A DNA stretch of 64,000 nt from Clostridiales bacterium (GTDB lineage: Bacteria; Bacillota; Clostridia; Oscillospirales; Acutalibacteraceae), in the NCBI GenBank assembly GCA_019415945.1, contig DXYF01000041.1:4349-68348 (forward strand), in the 5' to 3' direction. The number at the start of each line of letters is the position of its first letter. The stretch's first letter is position 1. This document shows positions 35,675 to 43,945 of this stretch, one piece after another. Under the pieces are notes generated by a model, which was given only the letters and a program-made list of their open reading frames with translations, was not told the origin of the DNA and did not search any database. Both the position numbers and the translations under genes were made by a program.

Positions 35675-36898
35675 TTAATTATATTTTCCGACTATGATAC
35701 TTGAATTCTGTCCTCCGAAACCAAATGCGTTTGACATTGCATATTTTATTTCAGCCTTTTTTGCGGTGTTTGCAACAAAATCAATCCCGGCACATTCGGG
35801 ATCAACTTCACTTAAGTTGATTGTCGGAGGTATAATTCCTGTTTCAATGGCTTTTATACAAGTTATTGTCTCCGTAATTCCGCCTGCACCCATCATATGT
35901 CCTGTAGCACCCTTAGTTGAGCTTACATAAGGAAGCTTTTCTTTAAACACTTTTTTAATCGCGGAAGCTTCCACAGAATCGCCCTTATTTGTTGCTGTGC
36001 CGTGTGCATTAATATATCCTATTTCTTCCGCTTTTATTCCTGCTTCTTCAATAGCCTGAATCATACATGCCGTAGCACCTCTTCCGTCGGGGTGCGGTGC
36101 AGTAACATGATACGCATCTCCCGTATTGCCGCAGCCCTTGATTTCGCCGAGTATTTTGGCACCCCTTGCAAGTGCGTGTTCCTCAGTTTCAAGAATTAAA
36201 GCTCCTCCGCCTTCGCCTATTACAAAACCGTCACGGGTAATATCAAAAGGTCTGCTTGCACTCGAGGGACTGTCGTTTCTCCTTGACAAAGCCTTGGCAT
36301 TTGCAAGCGAGTAGATTACAAGCGGACAAAGCACCGATTCCGCTCCGATTGCAAGCATCACATCCGCCTTGCCCGTGTTTATGCACATACAAGCGGTGTT
36401 AATTGCATCGCCGCCCGATGAACAGGCAGTGCTTACAGTAAAGCTCGGTCCTTGTATGTTATAGTCTATTGCAATGTTAGCTGCCGCAATATTCCCCAGT
36501 ATTTTGGGAATAAATCTCGGTCCTACCTTTTTATGCGACGCACCCGAAAGAGCATCCTGCGTAAACGCTATTGTTGCGATTCCGCTCATTGCTGTGCCCA
36601 TTATAATTCCCGTTCTCTGAGGATTTATCTCAAGGCTGCTCTCCTTCAGAGCCTCTTCGGCTGCAATGTATGCGTATTGCATAAACGGATCTGTCTTTCT
36701 TATCAAATCTTTAGGAAGATAATCCGACGGATTAAAGTTTTTTACCTCACCCGCAATTTGTACCGCAAGATCGCTTGGGTCAAAAGTTTTTATAGTATCT
36801 ATTCCCGAAACGCCCGATGTAATATTTTTCCAATACTCATCAACGCCGACACCAACAGGTGTAACAGCACCCATTCCCGTAATTACAATTTTCTTCAT
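35675..36898 (-). CDS. fabF: Beta-ketoacyl-ACP synthase II
   Basis: FabF extends acyl-ACP chains by Claisen condensation with malonyl-ACP. From ATG 36898 it has 407 residues. The active site is Cys159 in VSTACSSGGDA, with HGTATNKGD (first His) near 299 and GATGHMMGAGG (Lys and second His) near 330. CAGGAGC lies 7 bases before the ATG. It is not in a fab gene cluster here but heads a fabF-ligase-thioesterase unit opposite a LysR gene. It could be the housekeeping KAS II or a specialised copy; copy number elsewhere cannot be seen. Confidence 0.93.
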   Translation of the reverse strand: MKKIVITGMGAVTPVGVGVDEYWKNITSGVSGIDTIKTFDPSDLAVQIAGEVKNFNPSDYLPKDLIRKTDPFMQYAYIAAEEALKESSLEINPQRTGIIMGTAMSGIATIAFTQDALSGASHKKVGPRFIPKILGNIAAANIAIDYNIQGPSFTVSTACSSGGDAINTACMCINTGKADVMLAIGAESVLCPLVIYSLANAKALSRRNDSPSSASRPFDITRDGFVIGEGGGALILETEEHALARGAKILGEIKGCGNTGDAYHVTAPHPDGRGATACMIQAIEEAGIKAEEIGYINAHGTATNKGDSVEASAIKKVFKEKLPYVSSTKGATGHMMGAGGITETITCIKAIETGIIPPTINLSEVDPECAGIDFVANTAKKAEIKYAMSNAFGFGGQNSSIIVGKYN

Positions 36899-36964
36899 AA
36901 ACAAGCTCCTGTCGTGAATTAAAAATAGTTATTTACATTTTGCATACTATTATGCTATACTTGG

Positions 36965-36993
36965 ATTATATCAAAACTCTACGGTTAATTCAA
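36965..36993 (-). promoter_or_regulatory. Sigma-A promoter of the fabF-ligase-thioesterase genes
   Basis: On the minus strand TTGAAT (36993-36988), a 17-base spacer and TATAAT (36970-36965). Confidence 0.75.
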
Positions 36994-36998
36994 CATCT

Positions 36999-37017
36999 GC
37001 CGTAATGCAAAAACGGC
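36999..37017. promoter_or_regulatory. Inverted repeat, possible LysR operator
   Basis: GCCGT-N9-ACGGC lies just upstream of the fabF -35 box and between the divergent fabF and LysR genes, a usual location for LysR binding. Confidence 0.45.
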
Positions 37018-37082
37018 TTTGTTTAGGGAATTTTTTTACAATTCTGCATAACTGATATGACATATTTAAGGTGGGAATAAGT

Positions 37083-37994
37083 ATGGATATAAGTCAACTC
37101 AACTGTTTTATTTCTGTTGCACAAACCCTGAATTTCTCGGAGGCGGCCCGCAGAAATTATCTTTCGCAGTCAACCGTGAGCAGATACATCAGCGATCTTG
37201 AAAAGGAATTTGATGTTCAGCTTTTTACACGATCTCACAGAGATGTCATAATAACAAACGAGGGAAAAACGCTTTTGCCTTACGCTATTGAAATTGTAGA
37301 AACTCTCAAAAAAGCAAAAACGGTGATTAAACAAATGCACGACGGAGGGCAGGGAAAAATCACACTTGGCTGTGATGTTACATCGCTTAGCTTCCCGTCA
37401 AAATGCATTTCTGATTTCAGCGAAAAATATCCCGGGATTTCCGTAGAGGTAAAACAGATTGACTCCGCGGACAAAAATCAGGCTATTACAGGAAGCGATT
37501 TTGATTTTTGTTTTATGCCCAGAGATATGGTACCCGAAAACTCAAATATCGAATCTATTGTTACGCACAGCGAGTCACTTGTCATTGTTACGGCAAAGAG
37601 GTCAAAATTCAAAGGAAAAAAATCCATAAGTTTAAGCGAGCTTTCGGGAGAAACGATTTTGCTGCTGTCGGAATCGGTATCCCCCATTATATATATGGAA
37701 ATCATGGATCTATTCCGAACATTTCATATTTCTCCGAAAGTTGAAAACACATATGACGACATTGTTTCAATGTATGTATCCGTATCGTCGGGACTGGGAG
37801 TGTCGATTATCCCCCAAACTCTGGCACAGTTTACATCAAGCGAATATACCGAAATTTTTCCCGTGGATGAAGCAGACACAAACATCGCATATGTTATGGC
37901 TTGGGGCAAAAATTCATCTAATCCCGCGTCAAAGCTATTTGTTGAAGCGGTTAAAAAATTTGCTCACGGCGACGACAATGCCTACGGTTTATAA
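37083..37994 (+). CDS. LysR family transcriptional regulator
   Basis: A 303-residue regulator. The N-terminal winged helix (LNCFISVAQTLNFSEAARRNYLSQSTVSRYISDLEKEF) is followed by a periplasmic-binding-like effector domain (about 90-295) that senses a small molecule. ATG 37083 lies 8 bases after AGGTGG; the GTG at 37071 overlaps that site. It diverges from fabF, and an inverted repeat stands between them, so local control of the fatty acyl genes is a reasonable inference. The ligand cannot be predicted. Confidence 0.9.
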   Translation: MDISQLNCFISVAQTLNFSEAARRNYLSQSTVSRYISDLEKEFDVQLFTRSHRDVIITNEGKTLLPYAIEIVETLKKAKTVIKQMHDGGQGKITLGCDVTSLSFPSKCISDFSEKYPGISVEVKQIDSADKNQAITGSDFDFCFMPRDMVPENSNIESIVTHSESLVIVTAKRSKFKGKKSISLSELSGETILLLSESVSPIIYMEIMDLFRTFHISPKVENTYDDIVSMYVSVSSGLGVSIIPQTLAQFTSSEYTEIFPVDEADTNIAYVMAWGKNSSNPASKLFVEAVKKFAHGDDNAYGL

Positions 37995-38080
37995 TTGTAA
38001 TTAATTGTCCTGCTTGATAAAATACATCTCTCTTAGTGCATATTTCACAAAAAATTCACATATATTTTACCTATTAAGCA

Positions 38081-38109
38081 TTTACTTTACTCTTTTATAG
38101 TGGTATAAT
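38081..38109 (+). promoter_or_regulatory. Sigma-A promoter of the Fe-alcohol dehydrogenase
   Basis: TTTACT (38081-38086), a 17-base spacer and TATAAT (38104-38109), 51 bases before ATG 38161. Confidence 0.7.
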
Positions 38110-38160
38110 AAGCTTAGTCAAGACAAGTTGACCAATTTTAATATATTGGAGGTAATTATA

Positions 38161-39372
38161 ATGTACAGATTTACTTTACCCCGTGACCTTTATCACGGCG
38201 AAGATGCACTTTCAACCCTTAAGACTTTGGAAGGAAAAAAGGCAATCGTTGTTGTCGGAGGCGGCTCAATGAAACGCTTTGGTTTTCTTGACAAAGCTGT
38301 GGAGTACCTAAAGGAAGCAGGAATGGAAGTTCAGCTCTTTGAGGGTGTAGAGCCTGACCCGTCAGTTGAAACCGTTATGAAAGGTGCTGCAGCAATGCGT
38401 GAATTTGAGCCTGACTGGATTGTTGCAATGGGCGGCGGCTCACCTATTGACGCTGCAAAGGCAATGTGGGCTTTCTACGAGTATCCCGAAACAACATTTG
38501 AGGATTTGATTACACCGTTCAACTTCCCCAAACTCAGAACAAAAGCTAAGTTTTGTGCTATCCCATCAACATCCGGTACGGCAACAGAGGTTACAGCTTT
38601 CTCGGTTATCACCGATTATGAAAAGGGAATCAAGTATCCTCTTGCCGACTTCAACATCACTCCCGATGTTGCTGTTGTTGACCCGGCTCTTGCAGAAACA
38701 ATGCCCAAGAAGCTCACTGCTCACACCGGTATGGACGCAATGACGCACGCTATTGAGGCGTTTGTTTCAACACTTAACTGTGAATACACAGACGCCCTTG
38801 CACTTCATGCTATCAAGATGATTCACGAAAATCTTAAAAAATCTTACGACGGCGATATGGCTTGCCGTGCTAAGATGCACGACGCACAGTGCCTTGCTGG
38901 TATGGCGTTCTCAAACGCACTGCTCGGTATTGTTCACTCAATGGCTCACAAGACCGGTGCGGCATTTACAGGCGGACACATTATTCACGGCTGTGCAAAT
39001 GCTATGTATCTTCCAAAGGTTATTAAATATAATTCTAAGGACGCAACTGCTGCCGAGCGTTATGCACGCATTGCAAAGTTTATTGACCTTAAAGGCGATA
39101 CAACGGAAGAGCTTGTTGACGCACTTATCGCAGAGCTTCGCAGCATGAACGACCAGCTTGACATTCCGCAGGCTATCAAAAATTACGGTCAGGGCGGAGT
39201 TAAGGCTGACGAAAGCATTATTGATGAAAAAGAGTTTATGGATAAGCTTGAGGAAGTTGCTAAAAACGCCATTGGCGACGCTTGCACGGGTTCCAACCCA
39301 CGCCAGCCAAGCCAAGAGGATATGGAAAAGCTTCTTAAGGCTTGCTACTATGATTTAGAAATTGATTTCTGA
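38161..39372 (+). CDS. Iron-containing alcohol dehydrogenase
   Basis: The 403-residue group III alcohol dehydrogenase reduces aldehydes with NAD(P)H during fermentation. GGGSPIDAAKAMW (91-103) binds the cofactor and PSTSGTATEVT (135-145) the phosphates. Metal ligands by family alignment are Asp192 and His196 (HTGMDAMTHAIEAF), His259 (VHSMAH) and His276 (HGCANA). GGAGGT lies 7 bases before ATG 38161, which excludes the longer frame from 38128. It most resembles ethanol/butanol dehydrogenases; the exact substrate is unknown. Transcribed alone, with a strong promoter and terminator. Confidence 0.93.
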   Translation: MYRFTLPRDLYHGEDALSTLKTLEGKKAIVVVGGGSMKRFGFLDKAVEYLKEAGMEVQLFEGVEPDPSVETVMKGAAAMREFEPDWIVAMGGGSPIDAAKAMWAFYEYPETTFEDLITPFNFPKLRTKAKFCAIPSTSGTATEVTAFSVITDYEKGIKYPLADFNITPDVAVVDPALAETMPKKLTAHTGMDAMTHAIEAFVSTLNCEYTDALALHAIKMIHENLKKSYDGDMACRAKMHDAQCLAGMAFSNALLGIVHSMAHKTGAAFTGGHIIHGCANAMYLPKVIKYNSKDATAAERYARIAKFIDLKGDTTEELVDALIAELRSMNDQLDIPQAIKNYGQGGVKADESIIDEKEFMDKLEEVAKNAIGDACTGSNPRQPSQEDMEKLLKACYYDLEIDF

Positions 39373-39421
39373 TAACGGTCAAATTTTGTAACAGCGTTTA
39401 AAGTTACATAAAACAAAAACA

Positions 39422-39460
39422 GTGAAGCTGTCCCATATAGGGACAGCTTCATTTGTTGTT
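39422..39460 (+). terminator. Intrinsic terminator after the Fe-alcohol dehydrogenase
   Basis: TGAAGCTGTCCC and GGGACAGCTTCA form a perfect 12-bp stem with loop ATATA, followed by TTTGTTGTTT. Confidence 0.8.
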
Positions 39461-39473
39461 TGGAAATAAAATA

Positions 39474-39556
39474 AAGCGACAGTTTGCTTTGCTGTCGCTT
39501 GTTCATATAAACTATTCCGTTTTCGGATTTATCCCAACTATTGACAAAGAGCCAAA
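39474..39556. repeat. Dispersed repeat family 2, copy B
   Basis: Second copy of the element at 7811-7896, again between convergent genes. The hairpin arms differ from copy A but still pair (AAGCGACAG with CTGTCGCTT). Both copies end at the same bases, ACAAAGAGCC. On the minus strand the hairpin runs into TTATTTTATTT, so it may terminate the CarD-like gene. Confidence 0.75.
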
Positions 39557-39574
39557 AAGATAAAAACCTCTGCG

Positions 39575-40093
39575 TTAAATTAAAATTCTGTTTTTCAGAT
39601 ACGGAATTACATCCTCCTGCTCAACCCCGACTACCGTTGATATTTCTTCTCTGATAATCTTCTCCGCTTCACGGAGATACACCTCATCCATAATATGAAG
39701 TTTTCTCCCCTTATTGCTTTGTACAACGCTGTGAATCCAAATAGATTTAAGCAAAAGCAGAATTTCTCTGATATTTCCGAGAGATATTGCTTTTTTGTAT
39801 TCTTCTTTTCTCGTTGTATCATTGACATTCCACTGCGTTTCCTGTTCTGACACATCGCTTATTATCTCATCAATCTGAGAGCGGGTCATCAGTCTTTTCA
39901 TTTTGCTGACAAGGTTTTCATTATTGACAGGTACAAAAACTGTTGAATCACCGTTATTTATCGGTTTTAAAACATAGTAGCTGATAATGTTATTATTAAA
40001 AACCTTTTCTGAAATATCGGTTATTTCACATACTCCGTTTACATTATACAAAACCTTTTCTCCAACACTGAATCTTGTTAATTCCTGTTCCAA
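39575..40093 (-). CDS. CarD/TRCF RNA-polymerase-interacting domain protein
   Basis: This protein of about 172 residues has an N-terminal Tudor-like CarD_TRCF domain (FSVGEKVLYNVNGVCEITDI...YYVLKPINNGDSTVFVPVNN). A helical C-terminal region (about 70-165) follows. CarD-type proteins bind the RNA polymerase beta subunit and tune initiation. The likely start is TTG 40093, 8 bases after GGAGG; a GTG at 40108 overlaps that site. An extended -10 (TGGTATAAT) lies about 150 bases upstream, so the leader is long. The target promoters are unknown. Confidence 0.85.
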   Translation of the reverse strand: MEQELTRFSVGEKVLYNVNGVCEITDISEKVFNNNIISYYVLKPINNGDSTVFVPVNNENLVSKMKRLMTRSQIDEIISDVSEQETQWNVNDTTRKEEYKKAISLGNIREILLLLKSIWIHSVVQSNKGRKLHIMDEVYLREAEKIIREEISTVVGVEQEDVIPYLKNRILI

Positions 40094-40243
40094 AACATCT
40101 GCCTCCACAACACTAATCTGTATAATAAACCGTTTTTAAGCGGAAAATCATACTCTCTTCTATTCGATAAATAATTGTTGCAAACGAAAGTGCAGTATGT
40201 CGTCAAAGTTAATACGACGCACACCGTACAACAACCTAAATAT

Positions 40244-40252
40244 ATTATACCA
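40244..40252 (-). promoter_or_regulatory. Extended -10 promoter, CarD-like gene
   Basis: TGGTATAAT on the minus strand, with no good -35 at the usual distance. It implies a leader of about 150 bases before the start at 40093. Confidence 0.45.
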
Positions 40253-40352
40253 TATATATTGCAAAAATTTGTCATAGGCAAAATGGACAAAATTTCAGTT
40301 GTCGGATTTTGTCAGAGCGTATGCTGATGTAATAAGTTGACTTTATTAAGAC

Positions 40353-41111
40353 TTAAATATCTGCCAGAAGCTCTACGGGGCAATGATCAGAGCCAAAAAC
40401 ATCGGTGTGAATATCCGCACCTAAAAGCTTGTCATCAATCGCAGACGAGGTAATAAAATAATCAATACGCCACCCTGCGTTTTTTTCTCTGGCTTTAAAA
40501 CGATATGACCACCACGAATATACGCCCTCTTTATCGGGATAAAAAAATCTGTAGGTATCGGTAAATCCGCACTCCAGAAGCTGCGAGAGCTTTTCTCTTT
40601 CTTCGTCAGTAAATCCTGCGTTTTTACGGTTGGTTTTAGGATTTTTCAAATCAATTTCCTTGTGGGCAACATTTAAATCGCCGCACAACACGACAGGCTT
40701 TTTGCAATTAAGCGTGACAAGATACTTTCTGAAAGCATCCTCCCACTCCATTCTGTAACCGAGTCTTTTCAGCTCGTTTTGAGAGTTAGGAGTGTAGCAG
40801 GTAACAAAATAACAGTTCTCAAATTCAGCAGTTATTACCCTGCCCTCTTTGTCGTGCTCATCTATTCCGATTCCGTAAGAAACAGACAGCGGCTTTTCTT
40901 TTGTAAACAATGCTGTTCCCGAATATCCCTTTTTCTCTGCGTAATTCCAATATTGATAGTAGCCGTCGAGTTCAATATCTATTTGACCTTGCTGAAGCTT
41001 TGTTTCCTGAACACAGAACACATCGGCGTCGGCACTTTTAAAATAATCAATAAAACCCTTTGTTATACAGGCACGAAGCCCGTTTACATTCCAAGATATA
41101 AATTTCTTCAT
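40353..41111 (-). CDS. xth: Exodeoxyribonuclease III
   Basis: This AP endonuclease and 3'-5' exonuclease acts in base excision repair. The 252-residue protein starts MKKFISWNVNGLRA and has VQETKLQ (metal ligand Glu36), a Tyr-containing central segment, GDLNVAHKEID, and the C-terminal GSDHCPVEL with the catalytic Asp-His pair. The usual family size is 250-270. Transcribed alone from TTGCAT-17-TATACT and divergent from sigK. Confidence 0.95.
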   Translation of the reverse strand: MKKFISWNVNGLRACITKGFIDYFKSADADVFCVQETKLQQGQIDIELDGYYQYWNYAEKKGYSGTALFTKEKPLSVSYGIGIDEHDKEGRVITAEFENCYFVTCYTPNSQNELKRLGYRMEWEDAFRKYLVTLNCKKPVVLCGDLNVAHKEIDLKNPKTNRKNAGFTDEEREKLSQLLECGFTDTYRFFYPDKEGVYSWWSYRFKAREKNAGWRIDYFITSSAIDDKLLGADIHTDVFGSDHCPVELLADI

Positions 41112-41140
41112 ATAATCACCCTGTTATTTTTATATAAGTA

Positions 41141-41169
41141 GTATACGGTATTTTTTATATTAATGCAAG
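41141..41169 (-). promoter_or_regulatory. Sigma-A promoter of the exonuclease III gene
   Basis: On the minus strand TTGCAT (41169-41164), a 17-base spacer and TATACT (41146-41141). Confidence 0.7.
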
Positions 41170-41290
41170 GCGAATATATCAAATCCCGAGACAAATACCG
41201 ATGTGATATTTTATTATGCAAATTGTTGTACAGGCAAATTTAAAGAAACCGAAGAATATTATTATATAGAATATTTCAGTAGGTGATTTT

Positions 41291-41986
41291 ATGTTTGAAT
41301 TTTTTAGTTTTATAGGACAGAACATTTGCTTTTTTATTCTTCATGTCTGTTCGGGCGGCTCTTTTCCAAAACCGCTTTCTGAAAAACAGGAAAGATTTTA
41401 TCTTGAAAAATACGCAGGCGGAGATACGGAAGCGAGAAACAAGCTTGTCGAGCATAATCTTCGGCTTGTAGCTCACATCATCAAGAAATATTACGGAACA
41501 CAAAGTGAACAGGACGACCTTGTTTCAATAGGAACAATAGGACTTATCAAAGCAATCGACACATACGATATGAATAAAAATATCAGATTAAGCTCCTACG
41601 CAAGCAGATGTATTGAAAACGAAATATTAATGCACTTTCGCAACAACAAAAAAAGTGCTCAGGACATATCTCTTAATGAAACGATCGACACGGACAAAGA
41701 CGGAAACCCACTCACACTGCTTGATATTATGTCCGTTGACGACAATATTCTCGATACTCTTGACTTAAAGCTCAACAGCAAAAAGCTTGGACAATTTATC
41801 AACGAAGAACTCAGCCCGAGAGAAAAGAAAATTATAATTCTTCGGTACGGTCTTAACGGAGAAGAACCGATGACGCAGAAAAATGTTGCGAAAATTCTTA
41901 ACATTTCAAGGTCTTATGTCAGCAGAATCGAAACCAAAGCACTCAAAATTCTTAAAAAGCGATTTGATAACAGCTCCAATTTGTAA
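41291..41986 (+). CDS. sigK: Pro-sigma-K, late mother-cell sporulation sigma factor
   Basis: The 231-residue sigma-70 family factor matches SigK across its length. It has a hydrophobic pro-sequence (about 2-20, FEFFSFIGQNICFFILHV), FPKPLSEKQE, region 2 NLRLVAHIIKKYY...DLVSIGTIGLIKAIDTYD, RLSSYASRCIENEILMHFR and region 4 ISRSYVSRIETKALKIL. In B. subtilis the pro-sequence is removed by SpoIVFB in the mother cell. The gene is continuous, without a skin-type insertion. AGGTGAT precedes ATG 41291. No sigma-A promoter is evident upstream, and I could not place a sigma-E box with confidence. It marks the organism as a spore former or a recent descendant. Confidence 0.93.
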   Translation: MFEFFSFIGQNICFFILHVCSGGSFPKPLSEKQERFYLEKYAGGDTEARNKLVEHNLRLVAHIIKKYYGTQSEQDDLVSIGTIGLIKAIDTYDMNKNIRLSSYASRCIENEILMHFRNNKKSAQDISLNETIDTDKDGNPLTLLDIMSVDDNILDTLDLKLNSKKLGQFINEELSPREKKIIILRYGLNGEEPMTQKNVAKILNISRSYVSRIETKALKILKKRFDNSSNL

Positions 41987-41999
41987 TTTTGCAATAACT

Positions 42000-42368
42000 T
42001 TATGACACTTTATCCATCTTTATGGTATTTCCGTCATATGTAAGCTCAAGATAGCTTTTGCTCGGCGTATAAGAAAAGGTATAATTTCGTCCTATGTCAG
42101 GCACAAAAATAACGAATGAATTATCATCCGCCGTGTATTTACCCTTTATTTCGGTACTGCTGTCTGCATTGCTTATTTTCAGAGTTGCGGTGTCGTTTGA
42201 AAATTCAAGATAAACAGACGCTCCGCCATCAAGATTTGCCTGCCATTTTTCGGACACAAGCTCATTTGCAAAGCCCGATGTATCCGCTGTACAGGATGAA
42301 AAAACACAGCACGCCGCTGTCAAAAATAACAATACAAGATTTTTTATTTTGCTCCTACATTTCGCCAT
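42000..42368 (-). CDS. Small putative lipoprotein
   Basis: This 122-residue protein has a lysine/arginine-rich start, a hydrophobic signal (about 10-22) and a cysteine after FSS (Cys26). That resembles a lipobox with Ser at -1, so lipid anchoring is likely but not certain. The remainder is a small Thr/Ser-rich beta-type domain with repeated short strands (TATLKISN, YTFSYTP, YLELTYDG), similar in style to DUF5640-like lipocalin domains. I do not recognise a function. GGAGGAGT precedes the ATG. It converges on sigK with 13 bases between them. Confidence 0.7.
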   Translation of the reverse strand: MAKCRSKIKNLVLLFLTAACCVFSSCTADTSGFANELVSEKWQANLDGGASVYLEFSNDTATLKISNADSSTEIKGKYTADDNSFVIFVPDIGRNYTFSYTPSKSYLELTYDGNTIKMDKVS

Positions 42369-42446
42369 AAATACTCCTCCGTTTCGGTATAAAATATATT
42401 CAAAAACAATTTTCTTTATTACCGGTTTACATTTTTGTTATAATTC

Positions 42447-42475
42447 TTGATTAGCATTATAACTTCTGTTATAGT
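42447..42475 (+). promoter_or_regulatory. Sigma-A promoter of the DUF2804-like gene
   Basis: TTGATT (42447-42452), a 17-base spacer and TATAGT (42470-42475), 36 bases before the TTG start. Confidence 0.65.
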
Positions 42476-42511
42476 ATAAATTTGAGGATTTGTGAAACGG
42501 AGTGAGATGTT

Positions 42512-43519
42512 TTGCAGCGGGAAATAAAAGAAAAATGCTCTGTTTTTGAAGAAAACGGAGAGGTTTTAAATGCAGGCTGGGCAAGGACTGCTGTCTTTGA
42601 CTACAATTACGAAATCAGCAAAACAGCAGGCAAGCACGGTGAATGTGACTGCTACTTTATAAATAACGGCGAGGTTTCCCTATATCTTTCCGTTGAAAAC
42701 TACGGTTTGGAATTCGCCGTAAAAATAGCCGTTGCCGACCTAAAAAGGGGCGGTGTTATAAGCGACTGTATTGTAAAAAGGTTTGTGCTGTTTAAAAACG
42801 AGCTTCCCGAATCGGGCAGCAAAGGAGAACTGCTTTACACCGACAGGCGTATCCAGCTTCAGCTTACGAATACGAATGACGGCAGATTTCTCAAATGCGA
42901 TTTTATAGACTTCGGCGGTTTAAAAAATCTGTATTTTAACATAACGCTCAAAAAAATGCAGGGAGAAAGCCTGAGCGAGCTTGCCCCGTTTGAGCGTAAC
43001 AGAAGATATTTTTACCTTAAAAGATTTGTCCCGAAATTTATCGCAAGCGGAATTATACGGGTCGGAGGATATGAATATTCTTTAAACGAAAATAATTCAC
43101 GGGCATATTTTGACTGGACACGGTTTTCAAAGCCGAGAAAACACAACTATCAAAGGCTTGGCTCCGACTGCATTATCGACGGCAAAAGATTTTCACTTTG
43201 TCTTGCAAGCAGAGTCGGCGATAACCGATACGGAAACGAAAACTGCTTTTTTGTCGGCGGAAAGCTCGAAAAGCTCTCTCAAATCAATGTAAAAGGCACA
43301 AACGGCAGGATTGACAGACCGTGGTATTTTACGGCGGGCATCTCTGCCGTGGATATTACATTCAAACCGTTTACCGTCAAGGGAGAGGCAATGTCGGCAT
43401 CCATGGGCAAAACAACCGTTGTATTCGGCAGACTTTACGGTCAGCTAAAGCGTGTTGACTACGAAAAACCCATTGTACTTGACAACGCTCAGGCACATAT
43501 GATTTTTACGGAATTTTAA
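42512..43519 (+). CDS. DUF2804-like protein of unknown function
   Basis: This 335-residue soluble protein has no signal peptide or membrane segment and is rich in aromatic residues (for example RAYFDWTRF and RPWYFTAG). The pattern of a central FDW segment, a late DRPW segment and a final GRLYGQL resembles the DUF2804 family of uncharacterised beta-rich proteins, which I assign tentatively. The start is TTG 42512 with GGAGTGAG upstream; no in-frame ATG is near. It stands alone between divergent and convergent minus-strand genes, and context gives no role. Confidence 0.65.
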   Translation: MQREIKEKCSVFEENGEVLNAGWARTAVFDYNYEISKTAGKHGECDCYFINNGEVSLYLSVENYGLEFAVKIAVADLKRGGVISDCIVKRFVLFKNELPESGSKGELLYTDRRIQLQLTNTNDGRFLKCDFIDFGGLKNLYFNITLKKMQGESLSELAPFERNRRYFYLKRFVPKFIASGIIRVGGYEYSLNENNSRAYFDWTRFSKPRKHNYQRLGSDCIIDGKRFSLCLASRVGDNRYGNENCFFVGGKLEKLSQINVKGTNGRIDRPWYFTAGISAVDITFKPFTVKGEAMSASMGKTTVVFGRLYGQLKRVDYEKPIVLDNAQAHMIFTEF

Positions 43520-43611
43520 ATACTCAAATTATATTAAATCGGTTTCGGAAAAAATAATACTAAAAATAAAATTAATGCTGACAGGATAAATATTCCCGTC
43601 AGCATTTTCAC

Positions 43612-43794
43612 TTATTTGAGCATATAATTTGCCGTATCCATGATAGTTTCTACCGTTCTCATGGCTTTGTTAGCCTTTTTCTTTAATTTGGGATTATTGT
43701 CAACCATATTTTTTCCGACAATACCTACTGCCATACCTGCCGCAAGTCCTATAGCCGCACCCTTAACAACATTCATCATCGGGCTGGAACTCAT
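43612..43794 (-). CDS. Small glycine-zipper membrane-associated protein
   Basis: A 60-residue protein with a strong ribosome site (GGAGGTG) before ATG 43794. Its N-terminal half holds a small-residue helix (VVKGAAIGLAAGMAVGIVG) with spaced Gly/Ala as in glycine zippers. The second half is basic and helical (LKKKANKAMRTVE). It is probably membrane associated. No function is recognised. It lies between convergent DUF2804-like and divergent trmL genes. Confidence 0.65.
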   Translation of the reverse strand: MSSSPMMNVVKGAAIGLAAGMAVGIVGKNMVDNNPKLKKKANKAMRTVETIMDTANYMLK

Positions 43795-43876
43795 ATATTA
43801 CACCTCCGTATATTTTAACTTTTGCAGGGAAAATTCACCCAAAATTTACGCAAAAAATAATTGAGTGAAATCCCCC

Positions 43877-43905
43877 TTGCAATATTATTGTTTGCGATTT
43901 AGAAT
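43877..43905 (+). promoter_or_regulatory. Sigma-A promoter of trmL
   Basis: TTGCAA (43877-43882), a 17-base spacer and TAGAAT (43900-43905), 40 bases before the start. Confidence 0.55.
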
Positions 43906-43945
43906 ATAATAAAACAGTTATTTTGATAAATTGGAGTGATAACTT

